From NCBI GenBank assembly GCA_029204225.1, contig CM055096.1:45971346-46035345 (forward strand): DNA of 64,000 nt, given 5' to 3'. The position numbers were made by a program, and so were the translations under genes. This DNA is from Diphasiastrum complanatum (lineage: Eukaryota > Streptophyta > Lycopodiopsida > Lycopodiales > Lycopodiaceae). Below the pieces are notes generated by a model. The model saw nothing but the letters and a program-made list of their open reading frames with translations. It had not been told where the DNA came from and ran no database searches. Shown here piece after piece: positions 21,250-31,581 of this stretch (within the stretch, counting starts at the first letter, position 1; each line of letters starts with the position of its first letter).

Positions 21250-23375
21250 CACACACAACAAACCAAGTCCAAGAATCAATAGCTACTGCTTGATGGCAAT
21301 CCCAAGCAGTGTAGCTACCACCATTACAACTTCTACAAAAATAAAATATGAGGTGTTAATTGTAATATATTTCCAAAAAATGTGTGTCAAAAAGATCTTG
21401 ATATTGAAGAAAGCATCAAGTAGCCCTCTACAAAGGTAGCTAAATTATCATGTAAACCACATTTTTCTTGCATTGTTGTTCTTACAAAAGTCTAGGACAC
21501 TTGTAACATAAAGCGCAAACCTAATGTGCAAAGTTACTGAGGTTCTAGACACTCACATAAGTTCCTCTCATTCACTTGCTTGTTCTTAACAAAATAAAAA
21601 GTACTTCATACACATAAAGAGCATAAACTTCTTGTCCCTATCTATTAAGAAGTGCAAGCAAGCAATATTATTACCTTTTCTCTTCTTAAAATCATCCACC
21701 TTTTGAATGCACAAATTAGAACACGGCATTGAATCAAGGCCTGGCATCCACACAGTGATCAAAACATAGTTAAATCTATGTGGACACGAAATGTAACCAT
21801 AACACAGTAGATACATCAGTGTTATTCAAAAATTCTACTGCAAATCTCCCCAAACAAGAAACCGTTGCATGCTATGGAAATTGGCGATACGCCTTTTAGT
21901 TCCTAGCACGTGTATTCATAAAACAAAACATTCCAAGAGTTTGTTGCAAGAACAAAAGTGAACATTTAAAACTAGTGTTTATATGAATCACGGTTCAAAC
22001 CTAGACAACTCAATATTGAAAGAATTGGTAGTGCTTGATTGGAACTATAAAAATTTGAGCCTTTTTTGTGTTGTGGCAGGCAGACTCGGGGCCCCTTTTG
22101 CATAATTTTTGGAGTCTACAAATAGGTATAATGTAGAAGGGAGAGGAAGAGAGAGTCTCTTTTTTCTCCCTCTATCTACTCACTAGTATCTTATTCTGAT
22201 TTCCAAAGTTTCAAGTTTTGTCGCATTGGTGAGAAATAGCTATCCCTTTTGGGATTATGTAACATTTTGTTCTGCAAAAAAGAGCCTTCGAGACTAAGAG
22301 ATTAGCATGCAATAATGGCAAAGTGCCCTAGATGGACGGCCCTACAGATGTTCAAGAACCACCAAAAGCTTCTAATCATGATATTTTGTTACCAAAATTC
22401 AAGCAAACAAAGCAATAGAGTTTTATTTGGTCCATACAATGGGTCGGTTTACTCCTGCACCCCATCCCTTCATATTATGCTCCATGGCAAAAATGAATTG
22501 GGATTATATAACATCAAAAATTATAGCATGTCAAGATCACATGTGACAATATCCATCACCATGTATTTTGCCTCTTTTGTTTCATACAATTGAATACACT
22601 TGAATTTTTGAAAAATATGAAATTTTGGATCAAAATTAAAAGAAAAGATCACAATTAGAAGCACCCAATATATAAGGATCTTGTATTATGGACTTCAAGT
22701 TTCTCACCCAAAGTGATAGCTTCAAGAAAGCAAGTTACAACTTCACTTGCTCCTTTCACTTTAAGTCTAGCTGTCAACAAAAAAAAAAGTCAACACATTA
22801 TTCCAATTTATAATCGATGCAGTGGGACCTATTTTATCCATGTAAAGGAAAATGGAAAGTGAATTTGACTGCCTTTGCAAGTCTGGGGGTTTTCAACGCT
22901 ATTGGAGCACTACTCGCGTGACTTTGAATGGATATGCCAATGCTTGATATATAGGCAATGTGGCCAAGGGGTTTAGCGAGCCGATGTTAAATGAAATGGT
23001 TAAATCCTTATTATGGCCATAGTGAGGCCTACTTTTCATTTTGGCAAAAAATGTAAGGTTCTTAAGAAGAGCACTTTCAATGAAGGGTGCTTATGAAAAA
23101 CCTTTCATTGTCTTCACGCAAGCAAAAAAGGAAGTGGGAAGAGAAAAACAATGTTCATCTGTAGAAAGGAGAAAGGAGTGGAGGACAAGATTGTGGAGAT
23201 TCTAAAATAGAAAGAGCTATCACAAATGAAGTAGATCCCATTCATTTGATTGCGTTTGTTCAACAACTGGGATTTACTATTAATTATCAAGTTTCAGGTA
23301 TCCGTTGCCAATAGTTTCATTATTTGCTTACTATGATGTGAACTTGAAGGAGACGATTGAATGTAAGATGAAAAA
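21250..23375. other. No recognisable gene
   Basis: AT-rich sequence with only short random open stretches. No LTR, terminal repeat or conserved motif was recognised. Confidence 0.4.
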
Positions 23376-23379
23376 CTCA

Positions 23380-23946
23380 GTTCCAATTTGCTCCTCGTTT
23401 GCATGAAAGGAGAGCTAGATGAAGGAGAGCTCATAAAGAAGTTGTATCGTTGGTGCATGACCATGAGTGCCATCTCTCCCTTCCATGTAAGATACTTCGA
23501 GGCTTCTAATGCATAGAAGTTTTTCTTTAAAATGAATATGATAGTGCTATCTTAATCAAAACATTGATCAAGAAACTCAGTCTGAAATCATGAAGGGTGT
23601 TTAGAATATTCCAAGCTTCTAACGAAGTTTGAGCATTTTGAATATGACTGATATGATTATCTCTGATATTGAGAGTGATAAGGGTGAAGGCCTTCCCATC
23701 CTTTTGCTTCGATTTGGTAATGGCCGCCGGATCTGCAATAGGCTTCAGTATGTTCGACAACTTCCCAAAGCTCTTTCGCTTGTAGAATCACCCTCATTTT
23801 GAATTTTCATAAGTGATAGTTGTCGTCATCCAACTTTTTGATAGAATTCAAAGATGATGCATCCATAGTAGACAAATCTGAAATCTGGCAATGAAGATGG
23901 AACGCTTTGAACAAGTTAACAAAGCTATGATCTACCTCTGACACCA
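23380..23946 (-). pseudogene. Copia-3 gag fragment
   Basis: The minus-strand reading gives a gag start-like block (around 23860-23780, KLDDDNY..KFKMR) and KDGKAFTLITLNIRDNHISH followed by AQTSLEAWNILNTLH (23600-23700). This is the conserved UBN2-type gag block of Copia elements. On the minus strand a primer-binding-site-like TGGTGTCAGAGGTAG lies at 23932-23946, next to the LTR. The rest of the element is lost below about 23400. Confidence 0.65.
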
Positions 23947-24060
23947 TGTTGGAAGAATAAGTTGTATATTAGTCGAATAACTACTCGAGAACAATAGTTC
24001 AATTAACTATTCGACAACGAAAGTTTGATAGTCGAATAGTTAATGTAATAAGATACCTCA
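23947..24060 (-). repeat. Copia-3 partial 5' LTR
   Basis: It starts TGTTGGAAGAATAAG read on the plus strand, which is the LTR end next to the primer-binding-site-like sequence. It contains several inverted ATTCGAC/GTCGAAT units. The other border is not clear. Confidence 0.5.
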
Positions 24061-24084
24061 AGAGGTTTTCAACCTTTGGGTAAA

Positions 24085-25105
24085 TAGAAGTTCAAGAAGT
24101 TTAAGGGTCAATCCAATCAAGAGCAAGATCCTAGTGGCAAGAAGGGTACAGGTAGAGCTTTGAAAGGCAAAAGGCGATATGGGATATTTGATGCCCAAGG
24201 CGGCCGCCAATATTTTACTTTCGTGTCACCACAACACTTGGATAGAAGATTTGTGCCTTGGATGTCTAGAGTCACATCAATGAGAGGAATGTCCACATAA
24301 CCCGAAGAGGACCAATTATGATCTGCAAGTTGAGCCACCACTACACCCATGCAAATCAAGTAGCTGGAAGAGGACCCACATGTGCTCCACATTTGATGAA
24401 TGTTGTAATGGTTTGGAAGGTTGACCCAAATCCTATACCATAGTTTTCGATGATAGCGGGAATAGATAGAGCTCATTAGTGAACACACCTTAAAACTCCT
24501 CTCTAATTTGTTTGTCAAGGTTCTTAGTAAGACCAGTTAGTTTTTGCTAAATGTTACGCACAAATAGAATAGTCGACATATCAACGAAAAGCAAACATAC
24601 ACATATTTACAATGAACCTTTACACAACTAGGTCAAAGGTTCAGGAGGCACATCAGACTCATTATAAAGTGAATGGATCCTATCGTTGTACTGAAACTCA
24701 TATACATGAGATCCCAAGCGATGTAGGGTTTCCTCACCACGTACCAACAAATCCCAAGCACCCCTTTGAAGCACGCCAACTCAAAAACTAACTCCTTTGT
24801 ATAACTTTGAATGGTTAGAGGCAAGGCAACCCCACTTCCGCACCCTTTCCATCAACCATCTTGATTGTGTATTGGTACCTCACTCTTAGCCTCCTAATCA
24901 TAGTGGAATCAATAAGTGTGTGAAGACCCAATGTCACCCCCTAAAAAACGTGGAACATGAAATTGAATTGATTCATGAATCCTCTCCTGTTAATAGACAA
25001 CCTTATACAATGAGTCTAAATTAGGAGGAAGAAATGAGAAACATGACTAAGGATTATCTCACCAAGCCGATAAGGCCTACTTGCTCCCCCCTTTTCCTCT
25101 CCAAT
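24085..25105. other. Unassigned; short open stretch at its start
   Basis: The plus strand 24085-24300 is open and lysine-rich (GTGRALKGKRRYGIFDAQGG) but matches no family I recognise. The rest shows nothing. Confidence 0.3.
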
Positions 25106-25109
25106 CATT

Positions 25110-25198
25110 CTTTTTTAGGAGAAGGATGGGTCTCGAAGAATGTTTTTGGATTATCGAGGCTTAAACAAGATTATTGTTAAGCATCTGTATCCTATGTC
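25110..25198 (+). pseudogene. Gypsy reverse transcriptase scrap
   Basis: The stretch EKDGSRRMFLDYRGLNKIIV then KHLYPM matches the KKDGSWRMCIDYRALNK motif of Ty3/Gypsy RT. It is cut on the right by the (TC)n tract and has no continuation, so it is only about 90 bp. Confidence 0.7.
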
Positions 25199-25275
<77 letters not shown>

Positions 25276-25313
25276 CCTCTCTCTTTCCCTCTCCCTCTCC
25301 CTCTCTCTCATTA
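25199..25313 (+). repeat. Long (TC)n/(CT)n microsatellite
   Basis: About 70 bp of perfect dinucleotides followed by imperfect CCCTCTC units. It lies directly 5' of another LINE fragment. Confidence 0.95.
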
Positions 25314-25316
25314 AAA

Positions 25317-27200
25317 CATCTATTCTATTCCGTTTTCTCTCATTCCTATTTCATATCTTCCCATCAATACCCACCACTACATCCAGGGGTACTTTTATCG
25401 AGCCTATATTCAGCATACATGGCAAGGCTGGTTTTGACTTTTCATACTTACTGTCTAGAGGATGCAATTGGGCTCCCGATCTTGCCACAATATTGGGATT
25501 TTAGGACTTTCTCATGTCCTCATATTCATTTTGGGACAACTCCAAGTTTCATCACAACAACACGTAGTGGAGATTGGACGCTTCCAAGACATCCGACAAA
25601 GTGACAGAATATGTCAATTATGCACACTTGGTGAGACTAAGACTGAGGAGCACTTTATCTTTAGGTGTCCCATATAAAACAAGATTAGGGGGAGAAATTA
25701 TTGCTTGTTCAAAGCCACACCAGCCACCTTGTGCCCTCTCATTGCATAAGAGGATCAATGACGTGTCGCCCTCATGGTACAAGAGATGCTTCTAGTGTGG
25801 AGGAATTTATGTTAGGATAAGCATCAAAGTCATCATGATACACAACTCCATATCACTTCTCTTTTCTCTAGGGGAAGATCCCGGGCCTATTTAGAGTCTA
25901 GTGTTGATCATGATGTCGACACTCCTACTTAGAACCAGCACAAAGACTAGAGGCGACGTATACCACATATACAACACCATATAGCCACTAGAGCAACTTG
26001 TCCTACCCAGATCTATACATTTCCCTCATATTGATCCACTTTACTCCCAAGCCAAAATTTTGACCATTACTTTTCACGAAGTTGCTTCTCTCTCCTTCCC
26101 TTTTACACCTTATGAATCGATCTTGAGATCCAGCCATGTTTTTCATAACCCTTGGTATGATACTGCCGCCCTCTACAGCTTCAACTCATCCAGGCCCATG
26201 CATTCTCCCCCCACCTCCACCTGGTGGATGAAGATGTAGACGGTTGGGTATAATGATCTCTATTTTAATCTAAGTTGATTATGCACTTTTGGTCTCCCCG
26301 ACTAGAGATCGATTACAACCTAATTTGAATGCTTTGCACTCCTTTTATACTACCTAAGGTTTGGATCAATATCATGAAAACCAAGGCCATTAGATTTCAA
26401 TACTTCTAGATCTTCTATGCAATAGCATGCTTTCACTGTAGATAGTCACCCTTGGAGACAGTTTCACCATATACATACTTGGGTGTGATACTCATAGGTC
26501 CTATCTTTAGTATGAGATAGGCAGCTTCTAGTTGACTAATGAAAAGAAAAGTATCCCTAGTCAATTTGGGGAGGTTTTGTTTCAGAAAACTTGTATGATG
26601 TTGAGGCCAAGTGTCGTCCTTTACGCTTACCATGTTCATTCAACATATCCATATCTCACCTTCCTGAGAGGACATATGACTATATTCGACGGTTTCTATA
26701 TCAAGCTTAGCGTCCGAGGGACTTGTTAGTGGGCTCGTTGAGAATCAAGATTATCATGGGGCAATTTACCACCTAGAAATAGAGACGGTCCCTAAATCAC
26801 CCTTCGAGTTCTCCAAATGCAAATTCCTAATAGACATTGATTCAAAGTCAAAAAATGTATCGATTTGTTACAGACAGAGAAAACAGAGACAACTATGTCA
26901 GCCAACAAGATACCTCACGACTACGTACACGCCTACCATGATCTATGGCACCTCCATCGGTTGTCATTTCAGACTTCTTCAAATATCTATCTCAAGATAT
27001 AACCTGATGATTAATGTTATTAGTTAAGAATTTAGTTCTCTAGCTATATATCTTAAATCTTTATTTCATAAAGCTCTTTTATCTAATCTTTAAGGCTAGC
27101 TATCTTATGTTACAGTTACGCTTTTCAGTCAGAGGCATTCTTATGCTCCCTAAGCTCGACACACTTGACATGTAATTTTTAGTCTTATGCACCTTAATAA
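25317..27200 (+). pseudogene. Decayed LINE ORF2 remains (two segments)
   Basis: First segment 25317-25800: HHYIQGYFYRAYIQHTW aligns with HSYIRGYLFRRYMQQTW of LINE-C. The zinc knuckle CQLCTLGETKTEEHFIFRCP lies at about 25610-25670. Second segment 26250-27200: YTYLGVILIGPI (26475) and YDYIRRFLYQ (26680) align with earlier parts of the same ORF2. The order shows two overlapping copies or a rearranged one. At 27180 TCTTATGCACC then TTAATAAG looks like the LINE 3' end with its hairpin deleted. Heavily mutated. Confidence 0.6.
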
Positions 27201-27526
27201 GCGTAAACTGCATGCAGGATCAAGCTCAAGACCAGAAGATTTTTGGGTGAAGTGAATGCTCAGCATCTCAAGAAGGACCAGTTGTGACTCCAATTCTAGA
27301 ACTACATAAGAAAATGCAAACAAAAATGTTTTGCTGATGAAGCTTTCTTGAGAATTGCAGTTTTACTTCTCCACGAAAAAGGTACATACACAAGTGAGCT
27401 TTTTTTCATTTTGATTAGTGAAAGATCTGCTCATTACAACAACACAGACTCTGCAAATTTTAACTGGAAAGTCATTAATTGCTCCTTCAAATACTCCACT
27501 TACACTTGCTTCTTTCCTTGCCTGGA

Positions 27527-27556
27527 GAGAGAGAGAGAGAGAGAAGAAGAAGAGGA
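27527..27556 (+). repeat. (GA)n tract
   Basis: Short GA repeat in the likely 5' UTR of the small gene that follows. Confidence 0.8.
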
Positions 27557-27571
27557 AGAATCTAGTGGGAG

Positions 27572-27993
27572 ATGGCATGTCGCACACCAACTGACGTGAG
27601 TGTTTGCCCTATACCTGTTCGCTTGCAATATAGGCTTCTTTTTTATTTTTCACAGTTTATTTCCATCGTGGGATTTGGCTTGACGGTCTTCTTTGTGTGC
27701 AGACAGAGAAGCTCTTGGAAGATGTCCGCCGGCACAACGAACGACATTGGAAGCAAGAAGCAGAATTTCACGAGCGCCAGCGAGAGATAATGGCACGACT
27801 ACCGAAGCTGCAATCACGTGCCCTGCGACCCCCTACCCCCGCTGGCGAGGGCGAGGAAACACTGCTCAACAGTATATTTGATATCCTTCTGTTGGCTGTT
27901 CATCCGGGAGAAGTCAAACTGCAAGAATGGGTAGTGAAGCCAATTCTTCTTGACAACCTGTATGCAGCCAATTCCTTTACTCAACATGTATGA
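27572..27993 (+). CDS. Small charged protein, spliced homologue of the hAT accessory protein
   Basis: Exon 1 is 27572-27595 (ATGGCATGTCGC..., eight codons), followed by the donor GTGAGT. The intron 27596-27702 ends in a pyrimidine-rich GTGTGCAG acceptor. Exon 2 is 27703-27993. The joined frame is open for 104 codons, and its first 35 residues (MACRTPTD then TEKLLEDVRRHNERHWKQEA) match the single-exon proteins at 31216 and 38297 (MAERIPP..RRKLEEDVRRHN). The second half differs (QREIMARLPKLQ, then PTPAGEGEETLL). Predicted mostly helical and charged. Function unknown; the homologues sit inside hAT elements. Confidence 0.5.
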
Positions 27994-28098
27994 AGCCCAT
28001 TAAACTGTAGAGAAGAACGTGGTTAAAAGTTTTTTAGATGAAGGGCATTTCCCACGCACAAAGAACATAAGGATACTTCTCCCAAAAAATCTTCTGGT

Positions 28099-28101
<3 letters not shown>

Positions 28102-28146
<45 letters not shown>

Positions 28147-28669
28147 AGAATTAGAATTAGAATTATATTAATGTCTGTCAAGTACCCGAGGGCACATAAG
28201 ACAAGTAGAAAGTACATCATAAAGGAGCATTGTCCACGTAGGACTTATTCCTAAAAGCTAAACCAACACTAGAAAACAGAGAAAAAAACAAAGCTTAAAC
28301 GCCAGCTCTGTCGAGGGTACAATATCAGTAGCTTAACCACCAGCTACACAGAAGGAAAGAGAAAACTGTTAGCTAACTGGCTAAGTGGATATAAAAAATT
28401 GCGTGATATGGTGAGATGCAAGTGTTGGCCTTCGGTGAAGAGCCCTGGGCCTGGAAGAGCGAAGAGGATGCTGGAGCTTTGGTTGTCGTACTGGAATGTC
28501 TATCTCACTGTCAGAAGTCTCATCTTTATCCCTCTTCTGGAAAAAGTGCCTAATGTGGGACTGGCTATGATCCACATCAGAAACATCCAATAAAAAGGAA
28601 GATCTCAAAGTAAACATCTCTCGCAATAATAAACCAACACATCTCGCATCTGAGAAATCTGCCTCTCTG

Positions 28670-28675
<6 letters not shown>
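28102..28675 (-). mobile_element. LINE-D: ORF2 3' end, minus strand
   Basis: The minus strand carries the last ~90 codons of ORF2 (28650-28381: REMFTLRSSFLLD, then QSHIRHFFQKRDKDETSDSE and HHITQFFIST, stop) and the 3' UTR with the paired GCTGG..TTAAGC units. The hairpin (28182-28195), AGACATTAATATAA, (TTCTAA)n-like units and (TC)n read on the minus strand (28102-28143) follow. It is truncated at about 28675. Confidence 0.75.
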
Positions 28676-28727
<52 letters not shown>

Positions 28728-28771
28728 CCTAAACCCAATAGCATCTCTCTCTTTCTCTCTCCCTAAACCAT

Positions 28772-28812
<41 letters not shown>
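28676..28812 (+). repeat. CT-rich microsatellite block
   Basis: Three (CT)n tracts (28676-28722, 28746-28765, 28773-28812) separated by related CCCTAAACC-containing spacers, suggesting a local duplication. Confidence 0.9.
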
Positions 28813-28814
<2 letters not shown>

Positions 28815-29870
28815 CTCTGCCACTACCCCCTCTACTCTTTCTTCCTCCTCTCCCTCTTTCACCCCTTCATCTTCATCCCCCCCATTGTCTCCATCTCTTT
28901 CAGCTGAATTTTTATCTAGTTTCCCCCGTATCATTGATTCTCTTCATGAGGACAATGCATCCTTGCTTGCGATCATCAAGAAACAAGCATTCGAGACCAC
29001 GGTCTTAGCCCTACAAGGCCTCTTGGCATCTTGAGGTTATGTTACTTACCTCAAGAATGAACTGGAATCAAATGAAGAGGAAGAAGAAGGAAGCGGCAAT
29101 GCAGATTCAGAAGACAAGGCAAAGCAACTGCAAGAACGGGTTCACTCATTGGAGCTGCAACTTCAGCAATCGAAAAGTTCTTGGGCCGACGTGCTCAAGG
29201 GTTCTAAGCAGGTTATTTCTGAATCTATTCAAGAACATCAAAAACGAGATCTCAAAGCCCTCAATGTCAGGGTTAGGGGAGCTTCTTTTGCGGGTAAGGA
29301 CCTCGTGGCTGAGGCAAATGCTTTTATTCATTCCACCTTTGGTCTCAAAGAGGATGTCATATCTGCTGCTTGGGTGGGTAAGCTCCAACCCACCACAATG
29401 TTTCTGCGATTCAAGGATGCTTTGCTTCGTCAAAAGGTTTTGCGTAAAAGAGGCTGCCTGAAGGGGTCTACTATTTTTATGGATGAAGACTTGACGCCCA
29501 TTCAATGGACTGAGAGAAGAAAAATTATCGCAGATGCTAAGGCCAATGGTTTCCGGACTCTCTTTCTAGACGGACGCCCAGTCTTGGTTAAAATTGCATA
29601 ACTTAAAATTTCAGATTCTTCTCCCTCTCCTACGTGAGAGATGTTTTGAGCTACGGCCATTTATTTCCTCTCCTACGTGAGAGATGAGCTTTCTTTACAT
29701 AGCGATTTACGTTTTAGTTTTCGTCTAGTTTTCTGTTGACGTCACTGTCCCATCCGAGTTCCATTTACTCTATTGTACTACCTCTTCAGTCTTATATGCC
29801 TGTTGGCATGGAAAAGACATTAATAAAGCTTTATTTCTTCTTTCTTTCTTTCTCCCTCTCTCTCTCTTGC
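28812..29870 (+). mobile_element. LINE-E: second ORF1-only unit
   Basis: It begins after a (CT)n block, carries ORF1, and ends with a 3' UTR homologous to that of LINE-B (TTTTAGTTTT...CTGTCCCATCC...TCCATTTACT). The 3' hairpin ATGCC-tgtt-GGCAT (29796-29809), AAGACATTAATAAAGCTT and (TTTC)n/(TC)n follow. No ORF2 lies between ORF1 and the tail. Confidence 0.7.
28815..29601 (+). pseudogene. LINE-E ORF1 protein (coiled coil + RRM/CTD-like)
   Basis: The open frame from the Ser/Pro-rich head (28815) includes FPRIIDSLHEDNASLLAIIK. A TGA stop at about 29031 precedes a Glu-rich coiled coil (LKNELESNEEEEEGSGNA; KQLQERVHSLELQLQQ). From 29149 the frame is open to 29601 with SSWADVLKG, LKALNVRVRG, GCLKGSTIFMDEDLTPIQW and a final RPVLVKIA. 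The order of motifs equals LINE-B ORF1. L1-ORF1-like nucleic-acid-binding protein by family resemblance. A single stop makes it a recent pseudogene. Confidence 0.7.
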
Positions 29871-29927
29871 GCGCGTTTTAGGGTTTTAGGGGCCAAACTT
29901 TTTTTTTTTGAAAAAAGAAATGCGTCC

Positions 29928-30320
29928 GAGTCTTGGACGCGTCCGCGTCCGGACGCAGGACATGCCAGCTGGACACGTCCAACGTCCAGAAAAATAAAAA
30001 AAATGTAGGCGTCCGACCTTGCGTCCGGGGGTCGGACGCGTCCGGGTGCGGGCGCCAGACGCAGACGCCAAAAGGCCACGTCCGCCCCGGACCCTCATGT
30101 ATATATATATGCGTATATATATATATCAGACACAAGGGTCCGAGCCGGAATGCCTGCGTCCAGACCCGGACGCGTCTGACCCTTGGACGGGTAGTTGGAC
30201 GCGTCCAATTTTTTTTTTTTAACTTAATAACTATAAAAAAAATTAAAAAAAAAATTAAAAAGCGTCTGGACCTAAGCACCCCTGGTCTGGATGCGCGTTC
30301 GCGTCTGCCATCTGCTTCCC
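29928..30320. repeat. G-type fold-back module centred on (TA)n
   Basis: Two GGACGCGTCC-rich arms face each other. The left arm (29928-30099) ends CCGGACCCTCATG. The centre (30100-30126) is (TA)n with one GCG. The right arm (30127-30320) starts CAGACACAAGGGTCCGAGCC. The arms are imperfect inverted repeats with poly-A/T blocks in the middle of each. The same design lies at 37366-37745. Confidence 0.65.
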
Positions 30321-30450
30321 CTTTTAATAGGCTAATTCAGGGTAAAAAATTCAGGCAAAAAAAGGGTTAGGGTTTAGAAAAAAGGGGTTACTGTACAGAG
30401 GGACTGTACTGGGGGCACTGTGGGAGAGCAGACCTTGGGGTAAATGGGAG

Positions 30451-30740
30451 TGCAGCATGTGGGGGGGCAGCAAATCCGTACAAGTACACCGTCACATGGG
30501 CACTATGGGGGAGCAGACCACGGACCCAATCAGAGTGCAGCATGTGGGGGAGCAACAAATCCGGACAGGTACACTGTCACATGGGCACTGTGGAGGAGCA
30601 GACCACGGACCCAATCGGAGTGCAGCATGTGGGGGAGCAGCAAATCCGGACAAGTACACCACCGTCACATGGGCACTGTGGAGGAGCAGACCACGGACCC
30701 AATCGGAGTGCAACATGTGGGGGAGTAATACATGGGGCAG
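30451..30740 (+). repeat. 85-bp minisatellite (about 3.3 units)
   Basis: Copies of a unit beginning TGCAGCATGTGGGGG start at 30451, 30536, 30621 and 30709. The spacing is 85, 85 and 88 bp, the last with an extra ACC. The unit length is not a multiple of three and it lies upstream of the accessory gene. H3 has only one diverged unit here. Confidence 0.85.
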
Positions 30741-30785
30741 GTACAGTAGCACATGGGATCATCAACAAGTGCAAATGGGGAAACA

Positions 30786-31200
30786 GGCTGTGGGGTTAAA
30801 TAGGCACTCATGAGGCAATGAGAGAGCCAGTGAGAGGCTGTGAGAGAGAGGCTGTGGGAGGCATTGTGAGAGGCTGTGAGAGAGAGCCAGTGAGAGGCTG
30901 TGAGAGAGGCATTGTGAGAGGCTGTGTCACAGACCGAGTGAGAGGCAATGAGAGAGAGCCAGTGAGAGGCTGTGAGAGAGAGGCTGTGGGGTTAAATAGG
31001 CACTCACGAGGCAATGAGAGAGCCAGTGAGAGGCTGTGAGAGAGAGGCTGTGAGAGGCATTGTGAGAGGTTGTGAGAGAGAGCCAGTGAGAGGCTGTGAG
31101 AGAGAGGCATTGTGAGAGGCTGTGTCACAGACCGAGTGAGAGGCTTTGAGAAGGAGGCTGTGAGAGAGCCAGTGAGAGGCTGTGAGAGCCAGTTCGAGAA
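30786..31200 (+). promoter_or_regulatory. Tandemly duplicated promoter-like region of the accessory gene
   Basis: A block starting GGCTGTGGGGTTAAATAGGC occurs at 30786 and again at 30982 (period about 196 bp), each with a TATA-like TTAAATA (30796-30802 and 30992-30998). It is filled with GAGAGCCAGTGAGAGGCTGT-type units. H3 has a single copy with ATAAATA at 38117-38123. Conservation of TATA and its surroundings in both elements supports a core promoter. Confidence 0.5.
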
Positions 31201-31215
31201 ACAGGGTGTCGTGAG

Positions 31216-31581
31216 ATGGCGGAGCGCATACCACCGAGGCCTGAGGGCGAAACCAGGAGGAAGCTCGAGGAAGATGTCCGAAGGCACAACAAAAGGCATC
31301 GGAAGCAAGAGGCAGACATTGCAGAGATGTTGCGACAGGCTCGGCAGAGAAATCCGGAGCCGGAGCACCCAGCTCCCCCTTTGCCCCCCTCCCCCGCTGT
31401 CGAGCTGGATTTGGATGAGCAGATCGGAATGAACTTCACACGGCGGCAGCTCATCATGGCCAGGGAAAGGGCTGCCGCCCGTCGTGCTAACCAGGAGGCA
31501 GCTTGGGCTAACCGAGAGGCAGAGCGAGAGCGACAGAACAATGCACCTGACGAGGGCGAGGAGTCAGTGGAGGATCCATAG
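31216..31581 (+). CDS. hAT accessory protein, small and highly charged
   Basis: Intact 121-codon frame, ATG at 31216. It begins MAERIPPRPEGETRRKLEED, has a basic helix (VRRHNKRHRKQEADIAEMLR), a Pro-rich hinge (EHPAPPLPPSP), then NFTRRQLIMARERAAARRAN and an acidic end (DEGEESVEDP). Predicted as two charged helices joined by a Pro hinge; no catalytic motif or membrane segment. The same gene occurs at 38297-38641 convergent to the hAT transposase, which points to a role in transposition or expression of the element. I know no named family for it. Similarity to 38297-38641 is high at both DNA and protein level. Confidence 0.65.
   Translation: MAERIPPRPEGETRRKLEEDVRRHNKRHRKQEADIAEMLRQARQRNPEPEHPAPPLPPSPAVELDLDEQIGMNFTRRQLIMARERAAARRANQEAAWANREAERERQNNAPDEGEESVEDP

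Noticed and set aside
24117-24518. 133-codon minus-strand frame.
   Set aside because: Low-quality composition and no family resemblance; the opposite strand looks more coding at 24085-24300.
30451-30740. Regularly spaced repeats that might suggest a CRISPR-like array.
   Set aside because: The whole 85-bp unit is repeated with no unique spacers, in a eukaryotic transposon; it is a minisatellite.
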